Shown: positions 53,834-63,875, counted from the first letter of the stretch. The stretch: DNA of 64,000 bases from Bacteroidaceae bacterium (GCA_017646665.1 JAGCMB010000030.1:57790-121789), one strand, 5' to 3'. Notes: generated by a model not told the origin, from the letters alone. Program-made: numbers and translations.

Positions 53834-56134
53834 TCACTGCGAAATCTTGATTCCGACAAAGTAGGTCCGTGGTTGTGTCGGGCCATAGAAGTAACCCGAA
53901 TCGCGGAATTCTCCCTTGTCCAAGTCGCTCTGAAAACTGTTGAATATATTCTGCACACCAACATTCAATTGCAAATTGATGTGGTCGTGAAGAACAAATG
54001 TATATCCAGTCTTGAAATTGAGGTCGAAGAAATCGGGCGTTGTTTCCATACAGTCATTCTTGATATAACCGGCATAATGAGGCACAATCATAGAACCTGT
54101 ATATGTTCCCGAAAGCGATAGGTCGAGCCTTTTCACCGGTGACGATGTTATGGTAAAATAGCCGTAATAATCGGGGGTACGCATCATACGCTCCGTTGTC
54201 AACGCAACACCGTCAACCTCGGTCCACGCCTCGGGCTGCTTATAAAGACTACGTTGAGCCGTGAAGCCAAGCTGCAACGCGAACAACTTGCCGTGCGCAA
54301 TCTTGGCATCGATGTTGGCACCGAAGACACGCGCACCGGCACCGTTACGACGCTCCTTTATAGCATGGCCAGACTCATTCACACCAACATCCTCAAGCAC
54401 AAAGACATTGTTCAAATCGGTATAGAAGCCCTCAACAAGCACATTCGCCTGCCAATGCCCGAAACTTGTAGTCCAATCAACCGAGCCGCTAAAACTGTTG
54501 GAACGCTCCTCTTTCAACCCTTCGGCAAGCTCAATCTGAACACCCTCGCCACCAACAGCCGTCACGTGCAAATCCTCATCGTACGCTTGCGGGGCACGGA
54601 ATCCTGTCGAATAGGTCAAACGCGCCTGCAAATCCTTGAATGGCTTATAAAGGAAGTTCACGCGTGGGCTAAGAATGGGGTTGCCAATAAGATTGTGTTT
54701 GTCGAGGCGCAGACCAAGCAGAAGAGAAAAATAACGGGAATTCCACTCATTCTGCACAAAAGCACTACCAATGCGTACATCCTGACGCATATCGCGGCTG
54801 TATCCCGTCATCACGTCGTGAAGCCTGTTCTCTTGATACTCGACACCACTCATAAATGTTGCCGGCGAAAAGAGGAATTTGCTTATCTGCCAGGTATATG
54901 TTGCCCCGGTAACCCAAGTGAGGTCGTCGGTCTTGCCGTATGCGTTAGGGTCGCGTTGCGCACCATAGTAACTGTCGCGTCCGATATGCTGCAGCGATGC
55001 AAAAACCGACAGTTTATGTTTGTACCCATCCCATCCGTGGTCATAGGCAACCCCTCCACTGTTGATTATATGTTTTGTCTGCTCGGTAATGTCGCTCTCG
55101 TGTGGTTGCAGGTCGAATTTATTGCCGCCACGACGAAGTTCGTTTGTAGTGTGATACTCGACGCTAAGCCGTCCGTTGTAGGTGGGGCGATAATAGGTAC
55201 GCAAGCCAAAAGTATTTAGATTCAACAGTCCAAGTTCCGAGAAGCCATCGCCATCGTGGTCATAGGGGTTACGGTTACGGTAATTTGCATACACGGCAAT
55301 ACCATATTTATTATCGGGCGACACAAGCGAAGCATTGGCTCCCACGCTCTGCTCCCACACCTTGCCACCATAAGCTGCAAAATTACTTGTCACCGAAAAG
55401 GAGTTGCTTACAGGGTCTTTTGTTATAATATTGACCGTTCCACCAACGGCATTTGCACCAAAAAGAGCCGAACCTCCACCACGCACAACCTCGACACGCT
55501 CAATCATATTCACAGGAATCTGTTCAAGACCATAAACGCCACTCAAGGCACTGACAACGGGACGACTATTTATGAGCACCTGCGAATAGGGCCCTTCAAG
55601 ACCATTGATACGCACCTGCGGAAAACCACAATTCTGACAATTGTTCTCCACACGCAAACCGGTAACATAGTTGAGACTCTTTGCAAGATCGACCGAGTTG
55701 ACTGTTTCAAAAAGCGGTAGAGCCGCCACCGACACAACGACAGGAGCATCCTTACGGCTTATTTCGTTACGGTTAGCCGACACTACAACCTCATCAATGA
55801 CATAGTTGTCGGATTTAAGTTTAAAGTGCACCACCGCAGTATAATCTTTACTCACGACAACCTCCTTTGTCATTGTTTCATACCCCATAGCCGTTACACG
55901 TAGACTATACTTGCCAGGAGCCAAATCGGTAAAGGCAAACTGTCCGTCCTCGTTACTTGTCGTACCTTCGCCATTTTCAACAATGAGCACCGAGGCAAAA
56001 GCAATGTTTTCTTCTGTACCGTCCTCAATTATGTGTCCCATAATTTTATTGCCCTCGCGAATTGCAATTGGGTCACTTGCAGACACCGCAAGCACACAAA
56101 AAGTGAGCAACAAAAGTGTAAAAAATCTCTTCAT
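53834..56134 (-). CDS. TonB-dependent outer-membrane receptor
   Basis: A 766-residue outer-membrane transporter. The signal peptide is MKRFFTLLLLTFCVLAVSA. A carboxypeptidase-regulatory-like domain (about 32-110: IMGHIIEDGTEENIAFASVLI) precedes the plug domain (about 120-225), with VRINGLEGPYSQVLINSRPV and VEVVRGGGSALFGANAVGGTVNI. The beta-barrel ends in YFVGIKISQ. Length and layout are those of stand-alone receptors for metal complexes, heme or cobalamin rather than SusC (about 1000 residues). No SusD gene is present, so a glycan role is unlikely. The substrate is unknown. Confidence 0.93.
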   Translation of the reverse strand: MKRFFTLLLLTFCVLAVSASDPIAIREGNKIMGHIIEDGTEENIAFASVLIVENGEGTTSNEDGQFAFTDLAPGKYSLRVTAMGYETMTKEVVVSKDYTAVVHFKLKSDNYVIDEVVVSANRNEISRKDAPVVVSVAALPLFETVNSVDLAKSLNYVTGLRVENNCQNCGFPQVRINGLEGPYSQVLINSRPVVSALSGVYGLEQIPVNMIERVEVVRGGGSALFGANAVGGTVNIITKDPVSNSFSVTSNFAAYGGKVWEQSVGANASLVSPDNKYGIAVYANYRNRNPYDHDGDGFSELGLLNLNTFGLRTYYRPTYNGRLSVEYHTTNELRRGGNKFDLQPHESDITEQTKHIINSGGVAYDHGWDGYKHKLSVFASLQHIGRDSYYGAQRDPNAYGKTDDLTWVTGATYTWQISKFLFSPATFMSGVEYQENRLHDVMTGYSRDMRQDVRIGSAFVQNEWNSRYFSLLLGLRLDKHNLIGNPILSPRVNFLYKPFKDLQARLTYSTGFRAPQAYDEDLHVTAVGGEGVQIELAEGLKEERSNSFSGSVDWTTSFGHWQANVLVEGFYTDLNNVFVLEDVGVNESGHAIKERRNGAGARVFGANIDAKIAHGKLFALQLGFTAQRSLYKQPEAWTEVDGVALTTERMMRTPDYYGYFTITSSPVKRLDLSLSGTYTGSMIVPHYAGYIKNDCMETTPDFFDLNFKTGYTFVLHDHINLQLNVGVQNIFNSFQSDLDKGEFRDSGYFYGPTQPRTYFVGIKISQ

Positions 56135-56168
56135 ATATTCAAATTGTTTATTTCTTGTTTTGCGACCG

Positions 56169-56199
56169 CAAAATTACGAATAGAGCACAAGCAAGACAA
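56169..56199 (-). promoter_or_regulatory. Promoter of the TonB-dependent receptor
   Basis: On the minus strand TTG (56199-56197), a 20-nt spacer and TAATTTTG (56176-56169), 35 nt before the ATG. The gap to the divergent C10 protease (230 bp) also holds ACAAATTGTTAAA and TTTAACAAATT, an imperfect inverted repeat near 56205-56245 that could be an operator. No Fur-like box is obvious. Confidence 0.6.
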
Positions 56200-56303
56200 T
56201 CGCAACAAATTGTTAAAAGAATGGGGATATTTAACAAATTATTCAAAAAAAGCACAGACCAACATCGTTTTTCACACTAAAATATACAAAATGTATACAA
56301 AAG

Positions 56304-56335
56304 TTTGGAAACATAAAGCATAAATAATACATTTG
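56304..56335 (+). promoter_or_regulatory. Promoter of the C10 protease
   Basis: TTTG (56304-56307), a 20-nt spacer and TACATTTG (56328-56335), 30 nt before the ATG. Confidence 0.75.
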
Positions 56336-56364
56336 CGACCTATGACTACCTAAACGACAGAAAA

Positions 56365-59283
56365 ATGAAAAGATTTACTACACTTTTATTATCATTACTT
56401 TTACTAACTGGCACAGTTTTTGCGAATCCCATTGACCCCGAAAAGGCCGGTGAGATAGCCAATAAATTCTGGAATTCAAACCTTAAACAAGCCAAGCTTA
56501 ATACGTTAATATTGCAATCGCCGACAAAAATGGCAAAGGCCGGAAGCAGGATAAACATAAAAGAAAACGACCCGCAATATTACATATACACTCCAGAAGA
56601 CAAGAACGGTTTCATCATTGTTTCCGGCGACGACGCTCTTGCACCAATAGTTGGCTACTCCACAACCGGTAATGGCGATAACACCGAAATGCCGGCAGCA
56701 CTTGTTGAGTGGCTTAATGAATACAGTATGTATGTAGATGATGTACGTGAGGGCAAAATTGCGTCATCACCCCAAAGTACAAAATCCGGGGGAACAGCAA
56801 TTTCTCCAATGCTTGAAACATCGTGGGACCAGAACGCGCCATACAATAATCTTTGCCCCGAAATTAATGGAAGAAGAACACCTACCGGCTGCACCGCAAC
56901 CGCAATGGCGCAAATTATGAAATTCCACGAATGGCCAAAGAAACCATCGGCAAACATCACCTGGCACAACAACATAACCGACAAGGATGAGTATATCAAC
57001 ACATCTTCTCACATATACAACTGGGACAAAATGCTGCCCCACTATCGCAATAGCTACACCGATGAGGAGGCCAAAGCTGTGGCTCTGCTTATGGTTGATG
57101 TGGGCAAGGCTATCCAAAGCAGCTACGATCCAAGCGGAACAGGCAGTAGTTCTATATACGCATCATACGCCCTTGTAAACACATTTGACTACTCACCCGA
57201 CGTCCAAGTTGTTAACCGCAGCGACTACACCGAGGAGGAGTACATTTCAATAATCAGGGAAAACCTTGAGGCAAGACAGCCACTACTCTATACCGGTATG
57301 AGCCAGTCCTACAGCAGTGGACACGCTTTTGTATGCGACGGCATAGACGAGAACGACCTATTACACATAGACTGGGGATGGAGCGGCGCATATAATGGCT
57401 ATTTTGATATGACCTATATGTCGCCCGAGGGTATCGGAACCGGAGGTGGTGATGGCCGTTACAACGTTTCACAGGCAGTAGTTGCAAACATACGCCCACG
57501 CGGAGAAGACGAGCCAGACACAGCTGGCACTCCGGTTGTATACGTAATGGACGTTGTGGATGCAACAGCAAGTGGAACTCCACCGACTCTGCTTGAGCAG
57601 ACAGTAAAATATGACAATAAAGGTGTTGCGACAACAAGATTTGCCGCAGGCCTGCTCAATTGGTCACACTCAAGCATCAATATGACAATGTATATTAGTG
57701 CTGAAAAAGACGGCAACAATTATATTACAAAAATAGGCAACTCGCAGGTTACTCCTTTTGACGGTTCTCTTGGATATTACATCTATTTCAGCACAAGCAA
57801 AAACCAGCAGGACGAGGATTATCTTGAAAAAGGAACATACAAGATTAAGGTTTGCTATTCAGACGACAATGGCGAGAACATTTATGTGGCCCGTGGTGCC
57901 GAAAACGGTTTGATACTGGAGGTTGGCGACAACTCTGTAACCCTCCGCAAAGAGCTCCCGGAAGTAGAAGTAACCAACGTCAAGTTCCACATTACACCAC
58001 AGATGAAGGGTGACAGACTAGCATTCGATGCCGAATTCAAGACAAACAACGGCAAGAGCGCAACAGTCATTATTATTCCTGTAATAAACAAATTGCAAAG
58101 TGACAACACCTACAGCAGCACAGAACTAACCTCTGAAGCTGTATTGATACAGGTATACGATGACAGAAACATTCTTGCAAGTTTCAGCACCTCGTATACA
58201 TTCCCCGACAACGGAACATATTTCATATCGTTCAAGTACAATATTAAAAATGTATATACCGACATGAATTTCAATGTAAACAAAGCAACACTGCAAAACA
58301 TTGTCGGCCGAAGTAATGATATCAATATAAGCCCATTGCCCGATGGGTTATCACTCTCGACAACCACACTGAGTGCACCGGCAATCACATACGGCGAGAA
58401 AGCGGACATCAAGGCAACGGTTAAAAATATTTCCTCTTCAGACAACGCATTTACCGGAACATTAGGACTTTTTGCAAAAGAGAATACAACCGGAAAGGAG
58501 TATCTTTTGGCAACCGAATATATCGAGAATCTGCAGAAAGATTCTGAAACAAACATTTCATATCAGACGCCAGACTATCTTCCGGTGATGCAGCCCGGCA
58601 ACTACACAATCTCAGTAAAAATACTCGATGCCGGCGTTTGGAAAACTTTAAGACAATCGGCTGCAACCTGCATACAAGACATTGCATCAACAACTGCCGC
58701 AATACCATACATCAATGGGGTTATGGACATAAACTACGGCGACGATGTCGTTGTTCAAGGCAATTCTTTTGATGTCAATGCCACATTGAGCTGTCTCAAT
58801 GCCGATTTTGACGGTTATCTGCGCGTAAATATTGCATTCGGTCTTAGCTATCACGTACGAAGCGAGTACATTCCGGTATCAATCAAGAAAGACGGCACAG
58901 TCAATGTAACAATACCGTGCAACAGCAAGGTAAACAACAAACTCGGCAAATACAGATTGAACATCGCATACTACGACAATAACAAGAAAAAGATTGGAGA
59001 TATATCAAACAACACTCTGAGATATAGCGGAAACGGATACTTCTGGATAGGCGACGCTACTGACGTTGAAGAGATAGAAAGTGTTTCAAATGCAACGGTA
59101 ACAGTATGTGGAAACTGCATAACAGTCACAAACGCCGAGAATGCTTTGACAACCATTTACAGCGCCGACGGCCGCGAAATATACCAAGGTACAGACAACG
59201 CCATACAAGTTGCAAAGGGATTGTACATCGTGACAGTGCAGCATGAGGGCACAACCACCGCAACAAAAGTGTTTGTAAAATAA
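56365..59283 (+). CDS. Secreted C10 (streptopain-like) protease with T9SS sorting tail
   Basis: A 972-residue secreted cysteine protease. It has a signal peptide (MKRFTTLLLSLLLLTGTVFA), a Spi-type inhibitory pro-region (about 21-140, YYIYTPEDKNGFIIVSGDD) and the C10 catalytic domain. The catalytic Cys176 is in PTGCTATAMAQIM and His320 in SGHAFVCDG; IDWGWSGAYNGYFDM follows. After about 385 come several beta-sandwich-like regions. The last 70 residues (TTIYSADGREIYQG, KGLYIVTVQ, KVFVK) match the type A sorting domain that directs proteins through the type IX system to the surface. It likely digests host or dietary protein. It has its own promoter and terminator. Confidence 0.93.
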   Translation: MKRFTTLLLSLLLLTGTVFANPIDPEKAGEIANKFWNSNLKQAKLNTLILQSPTKMAKAGSRINIKENDPQYYIYTPEDKNGFIIVSGDDALAPIVGYSTTGNGDNTEMPAALVEWLNEYSMYVDDVREGKIASSPQSTKSGGTAISPMLETSWDQNAPYNNLCPEINGRRTPTGCTATAMAQIMKFHEWPKKPSANITWHNNITDKDEYINTSSHIYNWDKMLPHYRNSYTDEEAKAVALLMVDVGKAIQSSYDPSGTGSSSIYASYALVNTFDYSPDVQVVNRSDYTEEEYISIIRENLEARQPLLYTGMSQSYSSGHAFVCDGIDENDLLHIDWGWSGAYNGYFDMTYMSPEGIGTGGGDGRYNVSQAVVANIRPRGEDEPDTAGTPVVYVMDVVDATASGTPPTLLEQTVKYDNKGVATTRFAAGLLNWSHSSINMTMYISAEKDGNNYITKIGNSQVTPFDGSLGYYIYFSTSKNQQDEDYLEKGTYKIKVCYSDDNGENIYVARGAENGLILEVGDNSVTLRKELPEVEVTNVKFHITPQMKGDRLAFDAEFKTNNGKSATVIIIPVINKLQSDNTYSSTELTSEAVLIQVYDDRNILASFSTSYTFPDNGTYFISFKYNIKNVYTDMNFNVNKATLQNIVGRSNDINISPLPDGLSLSTTTLSAPAITYGEKADIKATVKNISSSDNAFTGTLGLFAKENTTGKEYLLATEYIENLQKDSETNISYQTPDYLPVMQPGNYTISVKILDAGVWKTLRQSAATCIQDIASTTAAIPYINGVMDINYGDDVVVQGNSFDVNATLSCLNADFDGYLRVNIAFGLSYHVRSEYIPVSIKKDGTVNVTIPCNSKVNNKLGKYRLNIAYYDNNKKKIGDISNNTLRYSGNGYFWIGDATDVEEIESVSNATVTVCGNCITVTNAENALTTIYSADGREIYQGTDNAIQVAKGLYIVTVQHEGTTTATKVFVK

Positions 59284-59307
59284 CCATACTTAAAACATAT
59301 TTACACC

Positions 59308-59340
59308 AAGGCGGACAAGCATTACTTGTCCGCCTTTTTA
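59308..59340 (+). terminator. Terminator after the C10 protease
   Basis: AAGGCGGACAAG pairs perfectly with CTTGTCCGCCTT around a 5-nt loop and TTTTA follows. Confidence 0.9.
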
Positions 59341-59357
59341 TTTAAACAGCCAAAAAA

Positions 59358-59388
59358 TTGCTTCATTGAAGCCTAAATCTTATTTTCG
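59358..59388 (+). promoter_or_regulatory. Promoter of the secreted hydrolase
   Basis: TTG (59358-59360), a 20-nt spacer and TATTTTCG (59381-59388), the TTCG variant, 18 nt before the ATG. Confidence 0.6.
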
Positions 59389-59406
59389 CACAAAATATCA
59401 AACACA

Positions 59407-60774
59407 ATGAACAGAATTATAGTATCGGCGATTATCGCCATTGCTGCAGTCGTAGGAATTTCCACAGACTGCGAAGCTGGAACAATTTCAAAAAGCAAAA
59501 GCAAAAAGTTGGGCAAATACTTTTCAAAAGTGCTCGATGGCGAGTATTTAGACTATAAAGGCAAAGACAAAATAAAGCCGGAAAATATTGAGGCTACACG
59601 CAGCGCAGTGTGGGAATGTTGGCGCAATGCTGTAATGAGCAAGAACGAAGAAAAGCTCATTGCCCCATCGGCAACAAATGAACCACGCGACACCGGATAT
59701 TGGAAACTGCCTGAAAACCTTGAGGAAAACGCTTTGATGCCCTACTATTTTATAAAGAAAGGCGAACAGCCGCAGGATGGTTATCCGCTGTTCCTTTATA
59801 TGCACGGTTCGGGCGAGAAAAACCGCGAATGGGAGGCCGGCATACGCCTTTGCAGCAGCTACGACGATGCTCCATCGCTGCACTTCATTCCACAAATACC
59901 GAATGGCTATGGCGAGCTCTACCGTTGGGCAATACAGAGCAAACAATGGGCGTGGGAGAAATTGTTGCGTCTGGCTTTTATAAATGACAATGTCGATGCC
60001 AACAAAATATATTTCTTCGGAATTTCAGAGGGCGGATACGGAAGCCAACGTCTTGCATCGTTTTATGCCGACTACCTGGCCGGAGCAGGCCCGATGGCCG
60101 GTGGCGAACCACTAAAGAACGCGCCAATGGAGAACCTTGCAAACATAGCCTTCTCATTGCGCACCGGCGAACAGGATTATGGTTTCGCCCGCAATGCAAT
60201 GACCTACAATGCAGCACTCACCATTGACAGTCTGGCAAAGGAACATCCGGGGTTGTACAACCACTACATTGAACTTGTTCCCAAAATGGGACATAGCATA
60301 AACTACGAAAAGACCACACCGTGGCTAAAACAATACAGCCGTAATGCCCATCCCACATATTTCTATTGGGAGGATTATGACATGTACGGCCGTCATCGCA
60401 CCGGTTTCTACAATATCAGAGTCAACGAGACATCACGCAACAACGACGAGGAACGCAGTTGTTACGAGGTCAGCATTGCCGACAACACAGTAAACCTAAC
60501 CGTACAGAATGTAACATACACAACAACACAGCTCATATACAATATTCCCATGTTCTTTGAAAAAAGCTATGCACCGGCCACAAAGGGAAATGTAACAATC
60601 TATTTGAGCGAGAAGTTGTTCGACTTTGCAAAACCCATAAAAGTAATTGTCAACGGCAACGAAGTATTCAATGGCAAGGTAACTCCATCGCTAAAAGCAA
60701 TGGCCACAAGTTGCGCCGAATTCTTTGACCCAGAGCGCGTTTTCCCGGCAGAGATTACTGTTGACATTAGATAA
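59407..60774 (+). CDS. Secreted alpha/beta-hydrolase (esterase/depolymerase-like)
   Basis: A 455-residue protein with a signal peptide (hydrophobic to about residue 24). The alpha/beta-hydrolase core starts near 125: oxyanion segment LYMHGSGE (130-137), nucleophile elbow GISEGG with Ser207, and a likely catalytic His in [11 protein letters not shown] near 296. The C-terminal 110 residues form a beta-rich domain. The shape is that of secreted esterases or polymer depolymerases; the substrate could be an acetylated or feruloylated glycan, but this is a guess. It follows the C10 protease but has its own promoter. Confidence 0.8.
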   Translation: MNRIIVSAIIAIAAVVGISTDCEAGTISKSKSKKLGKYFSKVLDGEYLDYKGKDKIKPENIEATRSAVWECWRNAVMSKNEEKLIAPSATNEPRDTGYWKLPENLEENALMPYYFIKKGEQPQDGYPLFLYMHGSGEKNREWEAGIRLCSSYDDAPSLHFIPQIPNGYGELYRWAIQSKQWAWEKLLRLAFINDNVDANKIYFFGISEGGYGSQRLASFYADYLAGAGPMAGGEPLKNAPMENLANIAFSLRTGEQDYGFARNAMTYNAALTIDSLAKEHPGLYNHYIELVPKMGHSINYEKTTPWLKQYSRNAHPTYFYWEDYDMYGRHRTGFYNIRVNETSRNNDEERSCYEVSIADNTVNLTVQNVTYTTTQLIYNIPMFFEKSYAPATKGNVTIYLSEKLFDFAKPIKVIVNGNEVFNGKVTPSLKAMATSCAEFFDPERVFPAEITVDIR

Positions 60775-60797
60775 CTGGGCCAAGCCCCAAAGAGCAA

Positions 60798-60829
60798 TTT
60801 GCACAGTGGCATTTTTTTGACTATCTTCG
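60798..60829 (+). promoter_or_regulatory. Promoter of the recR operon
   Basis: TTTG (60798-60801), a 20-nt spacer and TATCTTCG (60822-60829), 22 nt before the recR ATG. Confidence 0.7.
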
Positions 60830-60851
60830 CACCCGCATTAAACATTTACAG

Positions 60852-61472
60852 ATGAACCAGGAATACCCCTCTACCCTTTTGGAACGTGCCGTCAAGGAGT
60901 TCTCCAAACTCCCAGGCATTGGACGCAAGACAGCCACGCGTCTGGTGCTTCATCTGCTACGCAAAAAAGAGGAGGAGGTCGAGGGGTTTTCGTCGGCAAT
61001 CATAACCCTGAAGCGCGAAGCCAAATATTGCAAGGAGTGCCACAGTATCTCGGATACGGACATCTGCCCCATCTGCGCCAATCCGCTACGCGACCACAGC
61101 CTAATTTGCGTAGTAGAAAACATCCAGGATGTCATGGCTGTTGAGAACACAATGCAGTTCAGAGGAGTGTACCACGTCCTTGGCGGCGTAATCTCGCCTA
61201 TGGATGGTATTTCACCCAACGACCTGAATATAAGCAGCCTCATAGAACGTGTCGCAAAAGGCGAGGTAAAGGAGATTATCCTCGCGCTCAGCTCCACAAT
61301 GGAAGGCGACACCACAAACTTCTACCTATACCGTAAATTACAACAGTTTGACGTAAAACTGTCGGTAATTGCCAGGGGCATATCCGTCGGTGATGAACTT
61401 GAATACACCGACGAGGTCACTTTGGGCAGTTCTATAATTAACCGCCGGCCATTTACCGGCAAAACCTTTTGA
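60852..61472 (+). CDS. recR: Recombination protein RecR
   Basis: A 206-residue protein that works with RecO in gap repair. It has a helix-hairpin-helix ([14 protein letters not shown], about 18-31), a four-Cys zinc finger (Cys60, Cys63, Cys72, Cys75) and a TOPRIM domain starting near [11 protein letters not shown]. The C-terminus has [18 protein letters not shown], the family signature. It is the first gene of a four-gene run with gaps of 4 and 6 bp and one overlap. Confidence 0.97.
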   Translation: MNQEYPSTLLERAVKEFSKLPGIGRKTATRLVLHLLRKKEEEVEGFSSAIITLKREAKYCKECHSISDTDICPICANPLRDHSLICVVENIQDVMAVENTMQFRGVYHVLGGVISPMDGISPNDLNISSLIERVAKGEVKEIILALSSTMEGDTTNFYLYRKLQQFDVKLSVIARGISVGDELEYTDEVTLGSSIINRRPFTGKTF

Positions 61473-61476
61473 TGCA

Positions 61477-61929
61477 ATGAACAAAGAGAATGTAATCAAA
61501 TCATTAAGATTCAATTTCGCGACATCTGTTTTCGCTGCACTGATAGCTATTGCGGCATTTGAAACAGGATATCTCACAAAAGGGGGGTTGGCACTTAGCC
61601 TGAGCGAAGAGGATTTATACTACATTGAAGTGTGCACCATCATACTCACAATAGGCATAATTCCTTTTGCCATAAAAGGATTCAGTCGTGCAATGAAAAA
61701 AGCCAGCAATCTTGATAACATTGCATTTCTGAAGCTATACAGCAAAAAAAGCCTTCAATGTATGTTCCTGCTCTTCATATCGCTTGTCATCAACATTTTC
61801 GTTTACTACGGTATTGACTACGACGGAGCAATGTATTGTGCCATATTGAGCTTTGGAGCACTGCTATACAGCTATCCGACAGGCAAGATATTTGATGAAT
61901 ACAACAATAACAGCAACAAAACAAAATAA
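61477..61929 (+). CDS. Small four-helix membrane protein of unknown function
   Basis: A 150-residue protein with four predicted membrane helices (about 12-31, 50-71, 90-108 and 118-134) and short loops. Residues between helices 2 and 3 are basic and are probably cytoplasmic. I do not recognise the family. It lies between recR (4-bp gap) and a glycosyltransferase (6-bp gap), so a role at the envelope is possible. It is more AT-rich than recR. Confidence 0.75.
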   Translation: MNKENVIKSLRFNFATSVFAALIAIAAFETGYLTKGGLALSLSEEDLYYIEVCTIILTIGIIPFAIKGFSRAMKKASNLDNIAFLKLYSKKSLQCMFLLFISLVINIFVYYGIDYDGAMYCAILSFGALLYSYPTGKIFDEYNNNSNKTK

Positions 61930-61935
61930 CAGGCA

Positions 61936-63138
61936 ATGAAACTGTCGGTAGTAATTGTCAACTATAACGTAAAGCATTTCCTGGAGCAGTGCCTGAATTC
62001 ACTTGAACAGGCTGCTGCAGGCATCGACTACGAAACAATTGTAGTCGACAACGCATCGACTGATGGCTCAACCGAATATATCACAGCACGCTTTCCAAAA
62101 GTAAAATGGATGGCCTGCAGGGAAAACAACGGATTTTCCAAAGGCAACAATATTGCCATAGCCCAATCCAAGGGCGAATATATCCTTATGCTCAACCCCG
62201 ACACCATCGTAACCAAAGAGGCAATAGAGGGTTGTATTGAGTTTATGGACAAGAACGCCGACGCCGGAGCCTGTGGTGCATATATGCTACGCACAAACGG
62301 AACATTTGCTCCGGAATCGCGCCGTGCTCTCCCCACCCCATTTGTTGCATTCTGCAAAATGTCGGGACTCTCCAAGCTGTTCCCCAAATCACGCACATTC
62401 GGACGATACTATATGCAATACCTCGACAAGAACGAGGTTAACCAGATAGAAATAATCTCCGGAGCATATATGATGCTGCGTCATAAAACCATAAAAAAGA
62501 CAGGAGCGTTGGATGAGGACTTTTTTATGTATGGCGAAGACATAGACCTGTCGTACCGCATACTGAAAAGCGGATACAAGAACTATTTCCTTCCACTGCG
62601 CATACTCCACTACAAGGGCGAGAGCACAAACAAGAGCACATACCGATACGTGCACACGTTCTACCGCGCAATGCAACTCTTTTTCAAGAAGCACTATTCC
62701 CACTACTCGTTGCTTGTAAGCCTGCCGATAAACATAGCAATATGGAGCCGTGCTATGCTCGCATACATAGGGAACCAATTCCTGCACCGCAAGGTCACAC
62801 AAGAGATACCGACCACAAACTGCATTGTATTGGGCAATAGCGACACCATATCCGAAGTAGAACACATCCTTCAAGAAAAACAGAAGAACGGCAAGCACTC
62901 ATTCATCGTGGCAAACGAGAACACTATGCCCAATGGACACCTTGAAGAGAATTTAAACCTAACCGGTTTCGACACCGTCATATACGACACCGAGGCTTAT
63001 ACATACAGCACAATCCTTAAACTGCTGAACAACAGCACAGGACACAGGTTACGCCTTGGAACATACTCCTCAAAAACAAAAAAGCTCATAACCGAAGAAC
63101 AGGTCTTCGATTATGAGGAAATAATCTCAAAAAAATGA
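61936..63138 (+). CDS. Family 2 glycosyltransferase
   Basis: A 400-residue GT-A enzyme. The start SVVIVNYNVKHFLEQCLNSL, the segment VVDNASTDGSTEYI, the metal site LNPDT and the acceptor motif FFMYGEDIDLSYRILKSG are typical of rhamnosyl- and other GT2 transferases. A hydrophobic segment near 255-280 may attach it to the membrane. The last 110 residues form an extra domain. It probably adds a sugar to a cell-surface polysaccharide. It overlaps the GNAT gene by ATGA. Confidence 0.92.
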   Translation: MKLSVVIVNYNVKHFLEQCLNSLEQAAAGIDYETIVVDNASTDGSTEYITARFPKVKWMACRENNGFSKGNNIAIAQSKGEYILMLNPDTIVTKEAIEGCIEFMDKNADAGACGAYMLRTNGTFAPESRRALPTPFVAFCKMSGLSKLFPKSRTFGRYYMQYLDKNEVNQIEIISGAYMMLRHKTIKKTGALDEDFFMYGEDIDLSYRILKSGYKNYFLPLRILHYKGESTNKSTYRYVHTFYRAMQLFFKKHYSHYSLLVSLPINIAIWSRAMLAYIGNQFLHRKVTQEIPTTNCIVLGNSDTISEVEHILQEKQKNGKHSFIVANENTMPNGHLEENLNLTGFDTVIYDTEAYTYSTILKLLNNSTGHRLRLGTYSSKTKKLITEEQVFDYEEIISKK

Positions 63139-63662
63139 AAAACATTTGGCTAAAGGACGATGTCATATCCCTGCGCACACCGGAGCCCGAAGATTTGGAA
63201 CTGATGTACGCTATGGAGAACGACACTGCATTGTGGAGCGTCGGCAATACCACGCTGCCCTATTCACGCTACACGCTAAGGATGTATCTGGAACAGAGCA
63301 AACAAGACCTTTTTGCCGAGCATCAGGCACGCTTTATAATAGAACTCTCAAATGGAGAAGCAGCCGGGATGATTGACCTTGCCGACTTCGACCCACTGAA
63401 CAACCGTGCCGAAGTCTGCATCGGGCTACTTGGCAAGCACCGTGGCAAAGGGATAGCCACACACTCACTGGCCACTCTTAGCGAATACGCATTCAAAAAA
63501 CTACATATCAACCAACTTTACGCCTTTATACCCGAATGGAACAGCGAAAGCCTTAAACTTTTTGAAAAAAACGGTTTTACGAAAAGCGCACTGCTCCATC
63601 AATGGCAACGTACCGAAAACGGTTATAACAATGTTTTTTTAGTGCAAAAACTCGCCAAATAG
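63135..63662 (+). CDS. GNAT N-acetyltransferase (RimJ/RimL-like)
   Basis: A 175-residue GNAT protein that moves an acetyl group from acetyl-CoA to an amine. The acetyl-CoA loop is GLLGKHRGKGIATHSL (about 94-109), and the usual tail LYAFIPEWNSESLKLFEKNGFTKSA follows. The substrate may be a ribosomal protein N-terminus, an aminosugar or an antibiotic. ATGA overlap with the glycosyltransferase is compatible with an aminosugar, but this is not proven. Confidence 0.92.
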   Translation: MKNIWLKDDVISLRTPEPEDLELMYAMENDTALWSVGNTTLPYSRYTLRMYLEQSKQDLFAEHQARFIIELSNGEAAGMIDLADFDPLNNRAEVCIGLLGKHRGKGIATHSLATLSEYAFKKLHINQLYAFIPEWNSESLKLFEKNGFTKSALLHQWQRTENGYNNVFLVQKLAK

Positions 63663-63723
63663 CATTGTCAAGACCGAAAAATCAAAAAAAAATCGCATTT
63701 TGTCGAAAATTTTCCGCAAAAAG

Positions 63724-63754
63724 TTTGCAGATTCAAAAAAAAGCCATACCTTTG
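63724..63754 (+). promoter_or_regulatory. tRNA-Asp promoter
   Basis: TTTG (63724-63727), a 19-nt spacer and TACCTTTG (63747-63754), followed by CACTCGCTTT as in the tRNA-Glu promoter. Confidence 0.87.
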
Positions 63755-63798
63755 CACTCGCTTTGAGACACAAACAAAGCAGAACACTTTGAAATTTT

Positions 63799-63872
63799 GG
63801 TGCGTTAGTTCAGTTGGTTAGAATACATGCCTGTCACGCATGGGGTCACGGGTTCGAGTCCCGTACGCACCG
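63799..63872 (+). tRNA. tRNA-Asp (anticodon GUC)
   Basis: A 74-nt cloverleaf. Acceptor stem GGTGCGT/ACGCACC, anticodon loop CTGTCAC with GTC, T-arm CGGG-TTCGAGT-CCCG and discriminator G. CCA is not encoded. Confidence 0.96.
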
Positions 63873-63875
63873 CAG

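Noticed and set aside
53834..56134. Polysaccharide utilisation locus (SusC)
   Set aside because: The receptor is about 250 residues too short for SusC, and no SusD, glycosidase or regulator gene is adjacent.
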